Source of the DNA: Streptococcus hillyeri
GTDB lineage: Bacteria > Bacillota > Bacilli > Lactobacillales > Streptococcaceae
Length of the DNA: 64,000 nt
Assembly: GCF_003686955.1 (NCBI RefSeq)
Contig: NZ_RCVM01000012.1
Coordinates: 1 to 64,000 of the forward strand
Reading direction: 5' to 3'
Part shown: positions 9,304 through 18,677 of the stretch, piece after piece
Layout of the letters: each line of letters starts with the position of its first letter
Numbering within the stretch: the first letter of the stretch is position 1
Notes under the pieces: generated by a model
Told to the model about the DNA's origin: nothing
Database searches by the model: none
What the model saw: only the letters and a program-made list of their open reading frames with translations
Translations under genes and position numbers: made by a program

Positions 9304-10587
9304 TTATTTAACTGTTGCAGTTGATGTGATTGTTTCAACAGCTTTTTTCATTGTGATATCATGGCGAAGCATGTCAGCTGAAAGAAGGCTACGAACTTGT
9401 TCAACTTCCATGTTGTACTCAGCTGCAAGGTCGTTAATTTCTTTTTCGATGTCTTCATCTGATACTTCGAAACCTTCTGCTTTAGCGATTGCTTCGATAA
9501 CAAGGTTTGTTTTCACACGTTTATCAGCATCTGCTTCGTATTGTTTGTGAAGGTCATCTTGAGTTGTACCTGTGATTTGGAAGTACATTTCTGGTGAGAT
9601 ACCTTGACGTTGCATGTTGCCCATGAATTCGTTCATAGCGCGGTGAACTTCGTCGTGTACCATTTCTTCTGGTAATTCAACGATTTCAGCATTTGCTACA
9701 GCAAGCTCAATAGCTGCGCCTTCTACAGCGTCATCAAATGCAATTTCTTTAGCTGCTTCAAGTTCTTTGCGGTATTTAGCTTTCAACTCATCAAGTGTTT
9801 CAACTTCTTCGTCGATGTCTTTTGCAAGTTCGTCGTCAAGAGCTGGAACTTCTTTAGCTTTAACTTCGTTAACTGTTGTTACAAAGAGTGCTGCTTTACC
9901 TGCAAGATCTTCTGCGTGGTATTCTTCTGGGAATGTTACTTTAACTTCTACAGTTTCACCAGCTTTAGCGCCTACAAGTTGCTCTTCAAAGCCTGGGATA
10001 AATTGACCTGAACCAAGTTCAAGTGAGTGGTTTTCACCTTTTCCGCCATCAAATTCAACGCCGTCAACTGAACCTACGAAATCGATAACAACAGTGTCGC
10101 CATTTTCAGCCGCGCCGTCTTTAACAGCCAATTCAGCCAAGTTGTTACGCTCACGCTCAATTTTAGCATCAACTTCTTCATCAGTAACTTCTTTAGAAAG
10201 TTCTACTTCAACAGCAAGGTTTTTGTAGTCACCAAGTTTAACTTCAGGTTTAGTCACAACTTCTGCTGTGATTGTCCAGTCTTGACCTTTTTCCATTGAT
10301 GTCACATCAATTTTTGGTTGTGCAACAACATCAAGTCCAAGTTCAGTAACAGCTGCTTCATAAGCTGATGGAAGGATGCTGTTCAATGCATCTTCGTAAA
10401 GCGCTTCTTCACCAAATTTTTGGTTAAAAATTGGACGTGGCACTTGACCTTTACGGAAACCTGGAACGTTCAAATCTTTTTTAATACGGTTAAATGCTTT
10501 ATCAAGAGCTGGTTTGATTTGCTCTTGGCTAATTGTAAATGTGATGACACCGCGGTTAGTTGCTGTGTTTTCAAATGATACTGACAT
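9304..10587 (-). CDS. tig: Trigger factor (ribosome-bound chaperone)
   Basis: The 427-residue protein has the ribosome-binding N-domain with the signature region [12 protein letters not shown] (about residues 43-54), an FKBP-type prolyl isomerase domain (about 150-240) and a C-terminal chaperone arm. It binds nascent chains at the ribosome exit. SD AAGGAGAATGACTA precedes the ATG. It is divergent from an MscS gene, and the shared upstream region holds a 9-bp inverted repeat (10620-10628 and 10669-10677). Confidence 0.97.
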   Translation of the reverse strand: MSVSFENTATNRGVITFTISQEQIKPALDKAFNRIKKDLNVPGFRKGQVPRPIFNQKFGEEALYEDALNSILPSAYEAAVTELGLDVVAQPKIDVTSMEKGQDWTITAEVVTKPEVKLGDYKNLAVEVELSKEVTDEEVDAKIERERNNLAELAVKDGAAENGDTVVIDFVGSVDGVEFDGGKGENHSLELGSGQFIPGFEEQLVGAKAGETVEVKVTFPEEYHAEDLAGKAALFVTTVNEVKAKEVPALDDELAKDIDEEVETLDELKAKYRKELEAAKEIAFDDAVEGAAIELAVANAEIVELPEEMVHDEVHRAMNEFMGNMQRQGISPEMYFQITGTTQDDLHKQYEADADKRVKTNLVIEAIAKAEGFEVSDEDIEKEINDLAAEYNMEVEQVRSLLSADMLRHDITMKKAVETITSTATVK

Positions 10588-10619
10588 TAGTCATTCTCCT
10601 TAAAAAATGTTATACAGCT

Positions 10620-10677
10620 TAGTTTACCATATTTTATGAGTTTTTTAAAGTTTTTTACGTTACTTTTTGGTAAACTA
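10620..10677. promoter_or_regulatory. Divergent tig/mscS promoter region with inverted repeat
   Basis: The perfect arms TAGTTTACC (10620-10628) and GGTAAACTA (10669-10677) lie 40 bp apart between two divergent genes. The region is very AT-rich. No clear -35/-10 pair could be fixed. The arms may be a loop-forming operator or chance symmetry. Confidence 0.35.
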
Positions 10678-10682
10678 GACGT

Positions 10683-11513
10683 ATGAAAATTATCGAAAAC
10701 TATCTTATTTCTTGGCACTTGGAGGAGCTAGGAACAAAGCTCGTCTCACTTCTTCTCTTACTCATCCTTTTTACGCTAACTAAAAAGCTCTGCCATTTTG
10801 CTTTTAAACATACCATCGAAAAATCCTTAACCTTTTCTCAGACTAAACCTGCTCGTCAGAAAACCTTAATCAAATTGATGCACAGCGCTCTTAATTATAC
10901 CCTCTACTTCATTTTGATTTATTGGATGTTGACGATTATCGGGGTGCCTGTTTCAAGCCTGCTAGCAGGAGCTGGAATTGCCGGGGTGGCTATTGGACTT
11001 GGGGCACAAGGCTTCTTATCGGATGTTCTTAATGGTTTCTTCATTCTCTTGGAAAATCAATTCGATGTAGGTGAAACGGTTGAAATTGGTAGCATCATTG
11101 GGAATATTTCCAGTGTCGGTATTCGGACAACGCAAATCAGAGGATTTGACGGTACGCTTCATTTCATTCCAAATCGTAACATCACCATCGTCAGCAATAA
11201 ATCGCGAGGTGATATGCGGGTACAAATTGATATTCCGATTTTTGCCCATAGCAATTTAGAAAAAATTGGGCAGATTATTCAAGCTATTAATGATGAACAA
11301 TTGGAAAATTATCCTGAAATTGTCGGTGTACCAACACTCATTGGACCACGAACACTCCCAAATGGGCAATTCATCTATCGTGTGGATATTTTTGTTCAAA
11401 ATGGTCAACAAAATCGTATCTACTCTCAATTTTTCAGACTGTATCAAGAAGGATTGGTGAAAGAGAATATTGCCTTACCTACAGCAAATACCTTTAGCAC
11501 CTCACCAAAATAA
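10683..11513 (+). CDS. Small-conductance mechanosensitive channel, MscS family
   Basis: The 276-residue protein has three membrane helices, the last being the glycine/alanine-rich pore helix LLAGAGIAGVAIGLGAQGFLSDVLNGF (about 98-124), then the β-domain (VGETVEIGSIIGNISSVGIRTTQIR) and a C-terminal α/β domain. Such channels open on membrane tension and release solutes after osmotic downshock. It has no strong SD before the ATG; only a weak AGACGT is seen. A terminator follows. Confidence 0.88.
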   Translation: MKIIENYLISWHLEELGTKLVSLLLLLILFTLTKKLCHFAFKHTIEKSLTFSQTKPARQKTLIKLMHSALNYTLYFILIYWMLTIIGVPVSSLLAGAGIAGVAIGLGAQGFLSDVLNGFFILLENQFDVGETVEIGSIIGNISSVGIRTTQIRGFDGTLHFIPNRNITIVSNKSRGDMRVQIDIPIFAHSNLEKIGQIIQAINDEQLENYPEIVGVPTLIGPRTLPNGQFIYRVDIFVQNGQQNRIYSQFFRLYQEGLVKENIALPTANTFSTSPK

Positions 11514-11520
11514 TAGACTA

Positions 11521-11569
11521 AAAAGGCTTAGAAGTCTCGTTTTAAGGACGAAACATTCTGAGCCTTTTT
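11521..11569 (+). terminator. Terminator after the MscS gene
   Basis: The arms AAAAAGGCTTAGAA and TTCTGAGCCTTTTT pair almost fully (one G-T), with a small inner stem and a T run after. Confidence 0.85.
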
Positions 11570-11598
11570 CTGTGTTTTATAGTCGAATGAATTAACTT

Positions 11599-11679
11599 TA
11601 ATACTTAACAAAAATCAAAAAAAGCTAAAACACTATATTAGAGGTTCTAAATGCTAATTTTGATTTTGGAGGAGTATAA
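11599..11679 (+). repeat. BOX-like dispersed repeat, short copy (B2)
   Basis: Both ends of the B1 element are kept (TAATACTTAACAAAAATCAA at the left, GCTAATTTTGATTTTGGA then GGAGTATAA at the right), with about 30 bp between them. The hairpin body is missing, so this is an internally deleted, MITE-like copy. Confidence 0.75.
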
Positions 11680-11682
11680 AAC

Positions 11683-11760
11683 AAAGAGCTGTGACGCAGA
11701 CATTCCAAAGGCTCCAATGGGGTCTTTGAGGCTCTGTAACTGGGGAAAACAGGGCTTTCC
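11683..11760. other. Two stable hairpins of unknown role
   Basis: This stretch is more G+C-rich than its surroundings. Arms CAAAGGCTCC/GGGGTCTTTG (loop AAT) and GCTCTGT/ACAGGGC form two adjacent stems. No T run follows on the plus strand. It could be a small RNA or the 3' untranslated part of the convergent gene at 11816. A short open frame across it has no SD. Confidence 0.3.
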
Positions 11761-11815
11761 TAAAAAAGTACGGCAAGTCAAAAGTGACGATATATTAAAT
11801 CTAGTTCAAATGACT

Positions 11816-12379
11816 TTAATTTTTCCTAATCTCGTCTTCTTGATAGAGAGCACGCGCACCGCCAATAAGTTTCGGACGACTAGCAAGAGCTGTCACATGG
11901 GCACCTCCTAATTCACGCTGAATCGGTCTTAACGGCACTTGAACACGTTTGACATGCATACCAATTGACGTATCTCCAATGTCAATTCCTGCGTGAGCAA
12001 CAAGCTCTTCTACCTCAACTGGATTGGTCATATAATCAAAGGCTGCCAACTGCCCAGAGCCACCCGCATGTAGGCTAGGTAGGACATTAACAATTTCAAG
12101 ATTGTATTGCTCTGCGACTTCACGTTCAACCACAAGAGCACGATTCAAGTGTTCACATCCTTGAACGGCTAGATGAATACCACGTTCCGTACAAGCGTCT
12201 AGAATCGTTTTCACAATAACTTGCCCGACTTCTCGGCTAGAATTTTTTCCAATCACACCACCTGCCACCTCGCTAGATGACAAACCCAGGACAAAAATTT
12301 GTCCTTTTTTAATAGCTGAGCGGTTAAGAATGTCTGTAATAATCTGTCTTGTTTCTTCTGCTAATTGCTTTAAATCCAT
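11816..12379 (-). CDS. TIGR01440/UPF0340 family protein
   Basis: The 187-residue product belongs to a conserved family of unknown function (DUF436-like), recognised by [19 protein letters not shown] and the glycine-rich [13 protein letters not shown] start at 12379 because AAAAGGGAGAGAACG precedes it; the upstream in-frame ATG at 12415 overlaps the previous gene's terminator. It follows the pdxU-like gene, but a terminator intervenes, so it is likely a separate or read-through unit. Confidence 0.8.
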   Translation of the reverse strand: MDLKQLAEETRQIITDILNRSAIKKGQIFVLGLSSSEVAGGVIGKNSSREVGQVIVKTILDACTERGIHLAVQGCEHLNRALVVEREVAEQYNLEIVNVLPSLHAGGSGQLAAFDYMTNPVEVEELVAHAGIDIGDTSIGMHVKRVQVPLRPIQRELGGAHVTALASRPKLIGGARALYQEDEIRKN

Positions 12380-12413
12380 CGTTCTCTCCCTTTTTAATAT
12401 TATATCACGAAAC

Positions 12414-12446
12414 ATAAAAACCTACCGCTATTCTTCTAACGGTAGA
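12414..12446 (-). terminator. Terminator of the truA-pdxK-pdxU operon
   Basis: On the minus strand CTACCG and CGGTAG enclose a 12-base loop and are followed by GTTTTTA. It sits 25 bases after the ECF component gene. Confidence 0.75.
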
Positions 12447-12470
12447 TCCGAACATATCGTGCTACTATTT

Positions 12471-12932
12471 TCATTTCACCTGCTCTACTGCTTTTACCAA
12501 AGTCAAGCCAACGAGAATACCAACCACATTTTGTAAGATATTAGTAATAATATCTGCCGTAGCGGCGGTGACATCATACATCACACTAGAAGCTACAAAA
12601 TAGGTTGCTACCATAACTATCACAGATGAGAGAATCCCAAGGTAACGTTTTTTCCCAGTAAAACCTGCTAAATAGCCTTGACCTCCATGGGCAACCAAAC
12701 TAATAAACATCCATTGTGGATATCCTGCAATCAAGTCAAAAAGAAAGCCTGATAGCCCTCCGACAATGGCGCCTTCCTTTTTACCCAGATGAAAAGCTGC
12801 GAAGAAAATGCCTGCATCTAATAAAGTGGTTACTCCCTTAACTGTAGGTATCTTGACAAAAAGTCCAAGAACGACGGTCAGAGCTGTTAAAATCGCTAAC
12901 AGCGTGAGTTGTTTTGTTTTAGTTTGTCTCAT
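12471..12932 (-). CDS. pdxU: ECF transporter substrate-binding (S) component, probably for pyridoxine
   Basis: The 153-residue membrane protein has five to six helices and the S-component look: a short cytosolic start, then LTLLAILTALTVVLGLFVKIP and AGIFFAAFHLGKKEGAIVGGLSGFLFD. S components bind a vitamin and dock on a shared EcfAT module encoded elsewhere. The gene overlaps the kinase gene by 14 bp, and a divergent PdxR-like gene lies nearby, so vitamin B6 is the best guess. The thiamine-precursor HMP is the main alternative. Confidence 0.72.
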   Translation of the reverse strand: MRQTKTKQLTLLAILTALTVVLGLFVKIPTVKGVTTLLDAGIFFAAFHLGKKEGAIVGGLSGFLFDLIAGYPQWMFISLVAHGGQGYLAGFTGKKRYLGILSSVIVMVATYFVASSVMYDVTAATADIITNILQNVVGILVGLTLVKAVEQVK

Positions 12933-13683
12933 ACTGAATCACTCCATAATCGTCAGATTTTTGAATCGCCGCATGCACAAATGCTTTAGCATCACGAACA
13001 GCTTCCTGAGCTGTCTTATCAGCAACTAAATAGCTGGCAATAGAGGAAGCAAAGGTACAACCTGCACCGATATTGTTTCTAGCAATCACTGGACTTTCAA
13101 GGACAACCAACTCTGTTCCATCATAGAAAACGTCCGTTGCAACCGTATCATCCAGACGGCTACCACCTTTAATCACGACATTTTTAGCGCCAAGTTCGTA
13201 CAGGGTTTTAGCGGCAACTTTCATATCGTCCAAGGTTTTGATACTGCTTTGGGTCAATAGCTCAGCTTCTACCAGATTTGGTGTGATAATGGTCACATAA
13301 GGGAAAAATTTGAGAAGTTCGTCACGCAAAGCTGAGACCTCAACATCGTGACTTTCCTTGCAGACCAAGACAGGATCTAAAACTACTGGAATATCTGCAT
13401 GAGCCTTTACAAAATCCAATGCCTGCTCTGCTATTTCCACATTTGGAAGAAGGCCTAATTTAATCCCTGCAAAAGGGACATCCTTGAGGGAAGCCAATTG
13501 ATGTGCAAAGATATTCGAGTCTGTACCAAAAACTTCAAAACCATTCTCAGTTATAGCAGTCAGACATGTCACGGCAACAAAGCCATGTAGTCCATTAACG
13601 GTGTAGGTGGTCAAATCAGCGTGAAGACCGCCACCACTAAAAATATCATTTCCTGAAATTGCCAAAATATACTTACTCTTCAT
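12919..13683 (-). CDS. pdxK: Pyridoxine/hydroxymethylpyrimidine kinase (ThiD/PdxK family)
   Basis: The 254-residue ribokinase-fold enzyme has [22 protein letters not shown] at the start, [18 protein letters not shown] and the anion-hole motif [15 protein letters not shown] with the kinase loop near residue 217. Members phosphorylate pyridoxal or HMP; the two activities are hard to separate by sequence. The coupling to a vitamin S component and divergent PdxR favours vitamin B6. It overlaps truA by 11 bp. Confidence 0.82.
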   Translation of the reverse strand: MKSKYILAISGNDIFSGGGLHADLTTYTVNGLHGFVAVTCLTAITENGFEVFGTDSNIFAHQLASLKDVPFAGIKLGLLPNVEIAEQALDFVKAHADIPVVLDPVLVCKESHDVEVSALRDELLKFFPYVTIITPNLVEAELLTQSSIKTLDDMKVAAKTLYELGAKNVVIKGGSRLDDTVATDVFYDGTELVVLESPVIARNNIGAGCTFASSIASYLVADKTAQEAVRDAKAFVHAAIQKSDDYGVIQYETN

Positions 13684-14422
13684 AAGTGATCTCCTTTAGA
13701 TACAGACCGTTTCCTGCTGCTGTTGGACCAGCTAAGTTGCGGTCTTTGGATTCTAAAACTGTTCGAATCTGACTTGTTGCCATGCGCCCATTTCCGATTT
13801 TCAGCAGAGTACCTACCATATTTCGTACTTGCTTATAGAGAAAACCATTACCAGAAAAGGTAAAGACTAGAAACCCTGTTTTGTCATCGACAACAACCGT
13901 CGCCTGAGTGATGGTGCGTACCTTATTTTGAACACTGGTTCCTGAAGCGGTAAAACCTGTGAAATCATGCGTTCCTACTAGGTCCTTGATGGCTTCTTGC
14001 ATGAGAGCCAAATCCACTGGATAGGGATAATGGGTAGCGTAGTTGCGCATCATAGGATTTTTAGGACGACCGGTGTCCACTAAAAATTCATAGGTCTTAC
14101 TGTGCTTATTGTAGCGAGCATGGAAATCATCTGGAACAATTGAAATCTCAACAATATCAATATCGTCTGGACACTGCGTATCCAAACCAAAGCGCAGTTT
14201 TTCCACATCGCGCAATTGAGGGAGGTCAAAATGAATGACCTGTCCATAGGCGTGAACACCTGCATCTGTTCGACCTGCACCGTGAATCGTGACAGGAACA
14301 CCACTATTAAGCTTCAAAAGGGTCTTTTCAATTTCCTCTTGAACGCTCCGCGCATGAGGCTGACGCTGAAAACCTGAAAAATCTCTACCGTCATATGAAA
14401 TAATCGCTTTATATCTTACCAT
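13673..14422 (-). CDS. truA: tRNA pseudouridine(38-40) synthase TruA
   Basis: The 249-residue enzyme converts uridines in the tRNA anticodon arm into pseudouridine. The catalytic Asp lies in [11 protein letters not shown], and the [19 protein letters not shown] start is typical. I use the ATG at 14422; no SD precedes it. Instead a -10 box ends only 7 bases upstream, which predicts a leaderless mRNA. It heads the operon truA-pdxK-pdxU. Confidence 0.93.
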   Translation of the reverse strand: MVRYKAIISYDGRDFSGFQRQPHARSVQEEIEKTLLKLNSGVPVTIHGAGRTDAGVHAYGQVIHFDLPQLRDVEKLRFGLDTQCPDDIDIVEISIVPDDFHARYNKHSKTYEFLVDTGRPKNPMMRNYATHYPYPVDLALMQEAIKDLVGTHDFTGFTASGTSVQNKVRTITQATVVVDDKTGFLVFTFSGNGFLYKQVRNMVGTLLKIGNGRMATSQIRTVLESKDRNLAGPTAAGNGLYLKEITYEE

Positions 14423-14429
14423 GACTAGC

Positions 14430-14458
14430 ATTATAGCAAGAAAACAAGCCCTGTGCAA
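14430..14458 (-). promoter_or_regulatory. truA promoter predicting a leaderless transcript
   Basis: On the minus strand TTGCAC (14458-14453), a 17-bp spacer and a perfect TATAAT (14435-14430) are followed after 7 bases by the truA ATG. Transcription would begin at or within a few bases of the start codon. Confidence 0.65.
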
Positions 14459-14610
14459 ATAAGACAAGCCCCATAGAGAGAGACTCATTATCCACAGAAA
14501 TAGCATTACTGAACAGTTTTAATAAAAATTAATAGACTTATTCTAACAAAAACTGGTATGATATAAATAATCATTTTAGTCTTTTTTTAAGATGTCAAAA
14601 AGGAGTTTCT

Positions 14611-16011
14611 ATGCTGACCTACAACCTCAACCCACATCAATCTGAACCACTTTATCAACAGCTTTATCTCGCCCTCAAAAACGATATTACCACCGCTAAA
14701 CTCCGGGGACATGAAAAATTACCATCCAAGCGCAAATTGGCTAAACATCTAGGCTTGTCCGTCACAACTGTGGACACTGCCTACCAGCAATTGATTGCCG
14801 AGGGGTACCTTTACAGTAAACCAAATAGCGGTTTCTTTGTCTCTGATATTCAGCATGTCCTAATATCAACTGACTCCCCAATCAGACCAGTTTTCCACAA
14901 AACTACCAGTCCAGTTGTGGATAACTCCTTACTTGTTCCGGCCAAACCCTATCAGCACCAGCAAGATTTTCCCTTTAGCGTCTGGAGTAATTTACTCAAG
15001 CAGGTGCTTAATCAAGATTCCCATAAGTTACTGGAACCCGCACCCAGCGGTGGTGTTCAAGACTTGAAAGAAGCCATTGCCCAGCACCTCTATGACTTCC
15101 GTGGTATGCTTGTCTCTCCTGAGCAGATTATTATCGGAGCAGGCACCGAATACCTCTACTCCCTGATCAGTCAGCTCTTTGGTCCCAAGCAGCACATCGC
15201 CATTGAAGACCCATCATACAGCCGTATCGCTAAGGTTTACCTTTCCCACCAGATTCCTCTTACCTACCTACCAATTTCCGCCGATGGCATTAATCTTAAG
15301 GATTTGGAACAAAGCAGAGCAGATATTTTACATATTTCTCCCTCGCACCAGTTTCCCACAGGTCAGGTGTTACCTGTGAATAAACGCTATCAATTATTGG
15401 GGTGGGCTAGCCAAGCTGACAATCGTTACATTATCGAAGATGATTACGATAGTGAATTTCGTTTCAAGCACCGCCCCATTCCCAGCCTCAAAGAAATTGA
15501 CCAATCCGACAAGGTTATCTACATGAATACTTTTAGTCGAAGTCTGTTGACCACGCTCCGCATTGCCTACATGATTTTGCCACCAAAGTTATTAGCAACC
15601 TTCCACGATAAACTGGGATTTTATTCACCGACCGTCTCCAATTTGGAACAGTACACCTTAGCACGATTTATCTCACAGGGATATTTTGAAAGACACCTGA
15701 GTCGCATGCGGTTGCGCTATCAGAAAAAACTTGAGTCTTGTCATCAGACCATCAAAAAAAGCCCTCTCAAAGACAAGATTACCATTACAGAGGACCATTC
15801 AGGGTTGCATTTTGTTTTGGTTGTCAAAACAGATTTAAACGAAAAAGATTTAGTCAAAAACTGCCGTCAGAAGGGTATTCTCTTAAGCCCCTTGAGCGAC
15901 TTTGCCCACAACAAAGCTACGGTTCCTCAAAATCACTTCGTCATTCAATACGCTAATATGACCACAGAGGAATTTGTTCATTTGGTAGCTACTTTGGAAG
16001 AGGTTTTGTAA
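14611..16011 (+). CDS. pdxR: MocR/PdxR-type regulator (GntR head, aminotransferase-like body)
   Basis: The 466-residue protein has a GntR winged-helix head (about 10-78, KLPSKRKLAKHLGLSVTTVDTAYQQL) and a fold-type-I aminotransferase-like domain (about 115-466). PLP-site landmarks are present (IIEDDYDSEFRF, LRIAYM), but the position of the PLP-binding lysine is arginine, R310 in NTFSRS. Related regulators control vitamin B6 genes, and this one is divergent from truA-pdxK-pdxU. SD AAAGGAGTTTCT precedes the ATG. Confidence 0.85.
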   Translation: MLTYNLNPHQSEPLYQQLYLALKNDITTAKLRGHEKLPSKRKLAKHLGLSVTTVDTAYQQLIAEGYLYSKPNSGFFVSDIQHVLISTDSPIRPVFHKTTSPVVDNSLLVPAKPYQHQQDFPFSVWSNLLKQVLNQDSHKLLEPAPSGGVQDLKEAIAQHLYDFRGMLVSPEQIIIGAGTEYLYSLISQLFGPKQHIAIEDPSYSRIAKVYLSHQIPLTYLPISADGINLKDLEQSRADILHISPSHQFPTGQVLPVNKRYQLLGWASQADNRYIIEDDYDSEFRFKHRPIPSLKEIDQSDKVIYMNTFSRSLLTTLRIAYMILPPKLLATFHDKLGFYSPTVSNLEQYTLARFISQGYFERHLSRMRLRYQKKLESCHQTIKKSPLKDKITITEDHSGLHFVLVVKTDLNEKDLVKNCRQKGILLSPLSDFAHNKATVPQNHFVIQYANMTTEEFVHLVATLEEVL

Positions 16012-16293
16012 CCAATCCTATTGTCTTATATTTCCAAAATCAATTCATCTAGACACTCAAAATCGTGATGACATTATCCACAGTAAACCTCTCACTAAAT
16101 TTACTTCCTGCTTATATAGGCAGCTCATATTCGTCTACAAAAATGCTCCTAGGCTCAGCCTTGTTTTCATCTAAACAGAACTTGATTAACACGATATTCT
16201 CAAAACATAAACGAAGTTTCTTAATATATTATTAACAACATAAACATAAGATAAAGATAAGCCAAAGATTTCACAAAAGTTGCTAGAACAGTA
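16012..16293. other. AT-rich intergenic region, no gene seen
   Basis: No open frame with an SD was found. The right side leads into the promoter of the secreted-protein gene. Confidence 0.4.
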
Positions 16294-16340
16294 TTTACAC
16301 AATGACCTCCATTCGTTATAGTAACATTATCATAATGTTA
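16294..16340 (+). promoter_or_regulatory. Promoter and palindromic operator of the secreted-protein gene
   Basis: TTTACA (16294-16299), a 17-bp spacer and TATAGT (16317-16322) form a good sigma-A promoter. The perfect palindrome TAACATTATCATAATGTTA (16322-16340) begins at the last base of the -10 box and covers the start site, an ideal place for a repressor. It does not match a regulator consensus I know with confidence. Confidence 0.7.
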
Positions 16341-16358
16341 TTTAAGGAGGGCACTGAC

Positions 16359-16820
16359 ATGAGTGCAAAACAAAATCATTTCACTAAAAAGGCAATCACA
16401 TTACTAGGAACTGCCTTAACAGGCTTAACATTGGCAGGAGCTTTGACCATTACAGAAGCAAAAGCTATTGCTATCCAAAGTTCACAGCAAACTAATCCAG
16501 TTACTCAAGCCAAGGAACAACTCTATCAAACCCTGCAAGAACGTAGCTTTAGATATTTTAACAATGGTAAAGATTTAGCGGAAGTTCACAACGGTATTAT
16601 GGCTGTATTTGAAATTGAATATGAAACTTATAGAGATTACGACCTTTCTAATCATTCTGGCTCAAAACTAGATGAAGCTACTTTTTATAAGACAATCAAT
16701 GACAATTTGAATAAAGACCCTGAATTGAGCTATATTCTAACCGAAGAACAACACTACAAAGTATTCGAAGGAATTTATCCTAAAGGAGCTTTACTAATCT
16801 CTAGAAGTTCTAGTCGCTAA
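16359..16820 (+). CDS. Small secreted protein of unknown function
   Basis: The 153-residue product has a signal peptide: basic start (KQNHFTKK), hydrophobic core (AITLLGTALTGLTLAGALTI) and a likely cut after AKA or AIA near residue 36-40. The mature part is about 115 residues, polar, with many Tyr and Glu, no cysteine and no wall-sorting motif, so it is probably released. No family was recognised. The ATG follows AAGGAGGGCACTGAC. Its tight palindromic operator suggests a gene switched on under a specific condition. Confidence 0.75.
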   Translation: MSAKQNHFTKKAITLLGTALTGLTLAGALTITEAKAIAIQSSQQTNPVTQAKEQLYQTLQERSFRYFNNGKDLAEVHNGIMAVFEIEYETYRDYDLSNHSGSKLDEATFYKTINDNLNKDPELSYILTEEQHYKVFEGIYPKGALLISRSSSR

Positions 16821-16838
16821 ACAGCGTAAAAAAATGCT

Positions 16839-16873
16839 AAAACAGCTTTTCAACTGACGAAAAGCTGTTTTTG
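16839..16873. terminator. Terminator between the secreted-protein gene and the ABC permease
   Basis: The arms AAAACAGCTTTTC and GAAAAGCTGTTTT surround a short loop; a T run follows on the plus strand and a looser T-rich tail on the minus strand. Confidence 0.85.
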
Positions 16874-16951
16874 TTTGTAATAGGAAACATTTTCACCTTC
16901 TAGACAAAATGTGTACAAAGTCAATTCATCTCAGAAAGCTCATCTTGGCAA

Positions 16952-17623
16952 TCAGTAAGTATGGAGTTTCTTTTCCCAGATACCTTGTCCCAAGGCATAG
17001 AAGGTGGCGATGAGCCAGTAGATAAAGGCAACACAAATGTAGACAGTCATATAATCTGATTTGGCACCGCCGACAATTTTTGCCTTGTTAAAAATCTCAG
17101 GGACTGTAATCATGGCTGTGAGCGAGGTTGATTTAATCATGTCCAGAAAGACATTGCTAAGCGGTGGCAGAGCAATGCGAAAGGCTTGTGGAATAATTAT
17201 CTTACGATAAATGACTGACGTCGGCAAACCTAGCGAGCGCGCAGCTTCCCATTGGCCTACATCAACCGCTGCTAGGGCTGAGCGGATAATCTCTGAAATA
17301 TAGGCACTAGACATGGCTGTAAAAGCAATGATAGAGGCGACGATGGCATCTAATTGAATTCCCATAAATGGCAGACCAAAATAGATAAAGAAAAGCAGCA
17401 CCATGAGGGGAACTCCGCGCATCAAGGATACATGCCAAATTGCTAGATAACGCAGAGGCAAGACTTTTGACATCCTTATCAGAGCAACGAAAAAGCCACA
17501 GAAAATCCCCAACCCAAATCCAATCAAAGACAACGCTAGCGTATAAGGCAATCCTTGAAGAATATCAGGAATCGCTTCTAGGGCTAATTTGGGGTCGAAA
17601 ATCGCCTGCCAATTGATAGACAT
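16952..17623 (-). CDS. Polar amino acid ABC transporter permease (His/Glu/Gln/Arg family)
   Basis: The 223-residue protein has about five membrane helices and the EAA loop EAARSLGLPTSVIYRKIIIPQAFRIALPP that contacts the ATPase. The start at 17623 is chosen because of AAAGGTGTAGTT. It is paired with the lipoprotein gene at 17717; the set resembles cystine (TcyA/TcyB) systems. No ATPase gene is adjacent, so the partner must be encoded elsewhere. Confidence 0.85.
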   Translation of the reverse strand: MSINWQAIFDPKLALEAIPDILQGLPYTLALSLIGFGLGIFCGFFVALIRMSKVLPLRYLAIWHVSLMRGVPLMVLLFFIYFGLPFMGIQLDAIVASIIAFTAMSSAYISEIIRSALAAVDVGQWEAARSLGLPTSVIYRKIIIPQAFRIALPPLSNVFLDMIKSTSLTAMITVPEIFNKAKIVGGAKSDYMTVYICVAFIYWLIATFYALGQGIWEKKLHTY

Positions 17624-17651
17624 AACTACACCTTTCATTTTTAAGAGTAAG

Positions 17652-17681
17652 AAAGAGGTTGGGACACTCCCTGACCTCTTT
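17652..17681 (-). terminator. Attenuator-like hairpin between binding protein and permease
   Basis: On the minus strand AAAGAGGT and ACCTCTTT pair, with GGGA/TCCC inside. The tail after it is only moderately T-rich (CTTTCTTACTC), so partial read-through is likely. This would give more binding protein than permease. Confidence 0.5.
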
Positions 17682-17716
17682 AGTGGTTATTACAAACAAG
17701 TCAAATGTAGAAAACC

Positions 17717-18577
17717 TTAGTCAATATTGACTACTGGTAATTTGTCGGCATCTTCGGCAGGTTTTGTCAAATCTTGACCAGCATAATGCGTTTCAGAGAT
17801 TTTCTTAAGCGTGCCGTCTTCTTTCATTTCTGTGATGACCTTATCAAGTTCTTTTTTTAGACTGTCATCTTTTTTGCTCATGACGATTACAGATTCGTTA
17901 GGATTATACTTAACATTTCCCATTTTAACTTTGATATCTGGGAATTTTTCCGTAATCACTTTTACTGCGATGACTTGTGTGTAGTAGTCGTTTGGAATAA
18001 AGTCTGTACGACCTGTAGACACATCACGAAGGTACACGTCATTGGTCACGTTATCGTAAATCACTGGTTCTGCGCCTTGTTTTTCAGCAATTTTCATAAA
18101 GGTCGTTCCAGCGCCACCACCAGCTTTTTTCCCTTTCCAGTCTGAAAGGTCTTCTGCTGTGATGTTTGATGAGCCATCTTCACGGACAATCATCCCGCTC
18201 ACAGAGTATTTGTAAGCCTCTGAAAGGTTGTATTTTTCACGACGCTCTGCTGTTGGGGTAAGGTTGTTGACCGACACATCAACTTTTCCTGAGTCTACTG
18301 ATGTCAAAGCTTCCGCAACACCGATTTCTTGGTATTCAATCTCAAGATCGAGACGTTTACCAATTTCATTCATCATGTCAATTTCATAACCAACAAGTTT
18401 TTCACTGTCGTCATGATATGATGTTGGGAAAAGCGTCCCTGGAGTTGCAACTTTAAGGACACCAGCTTCTTTGATTTTATCCCATTGTGTTTGTTCAGCT
18501 TTTTCACCATTAGATGAGCACGCCGTCAATACAAGGGCAGAAAGCAAGGCTGCTGAGGTCAACAACTTTTTAAACAT
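17717..18577 (-). CDS. Amino acid ABC transporter substrate-binding lipoprotein
   Basis: The 286-residue protein has a signal peptide with lipobox LTAC (C20), followed by a family 3 extracellular solute-binding domain (GTLFPTSYHDDSEKLVGYEIDMMNEIGKRL). It captures an amino acid outside the membrane. Resemblance to TcyA suggests cystine, but this is not decisive. The SD is AGGAGAATCATAA. A promoter (TTGTCT, 17 bp, TAAAGT) and a small hairpin (TTGGTC/GACCAG) lie just upstream. Confidence 0.88.
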   Translation of the reverse strand: MFKKLLTSAALLSALVLTACSSNGEKAEQTQWDKIKEAGVLKVATPGTLFPTSYHDDSEKLVGYEIDMMNEIGKRLDLEIEYQEIGVAEALTSVDSGKVDVSVNNLTPTAERREKYNLSEAYKYSVSGMIVREDGSSNITAEDLSDWKGKKAGGGAGTTFMKIAEKQGAEPVIYDNVTNDVYLRDVSTGRTDFIPNDYYTQVIAVKVITEKFPDIKVKMGNVKYNPNESVIVMSKKDDSLKKELDKVITEMKEDGTLKKISETHYAGQDLTKPAEDADKLPVVNID

Positions 18578-18677
18578 TTATGATTCTCCTATTCTTAGCT
18601 GGTCTTTGGCGACCAACTCCCTAACTTTATCACAATCACTTTGACAAGACAACTATTTTAACCTGAAAATGAGGCGT

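Noticed and set aside
11651..11911. An 86-residue plus-strand frame
   Set aside because: It begins inside a repeat end, has no SD and runs into the convergent TIGR01440 gene.
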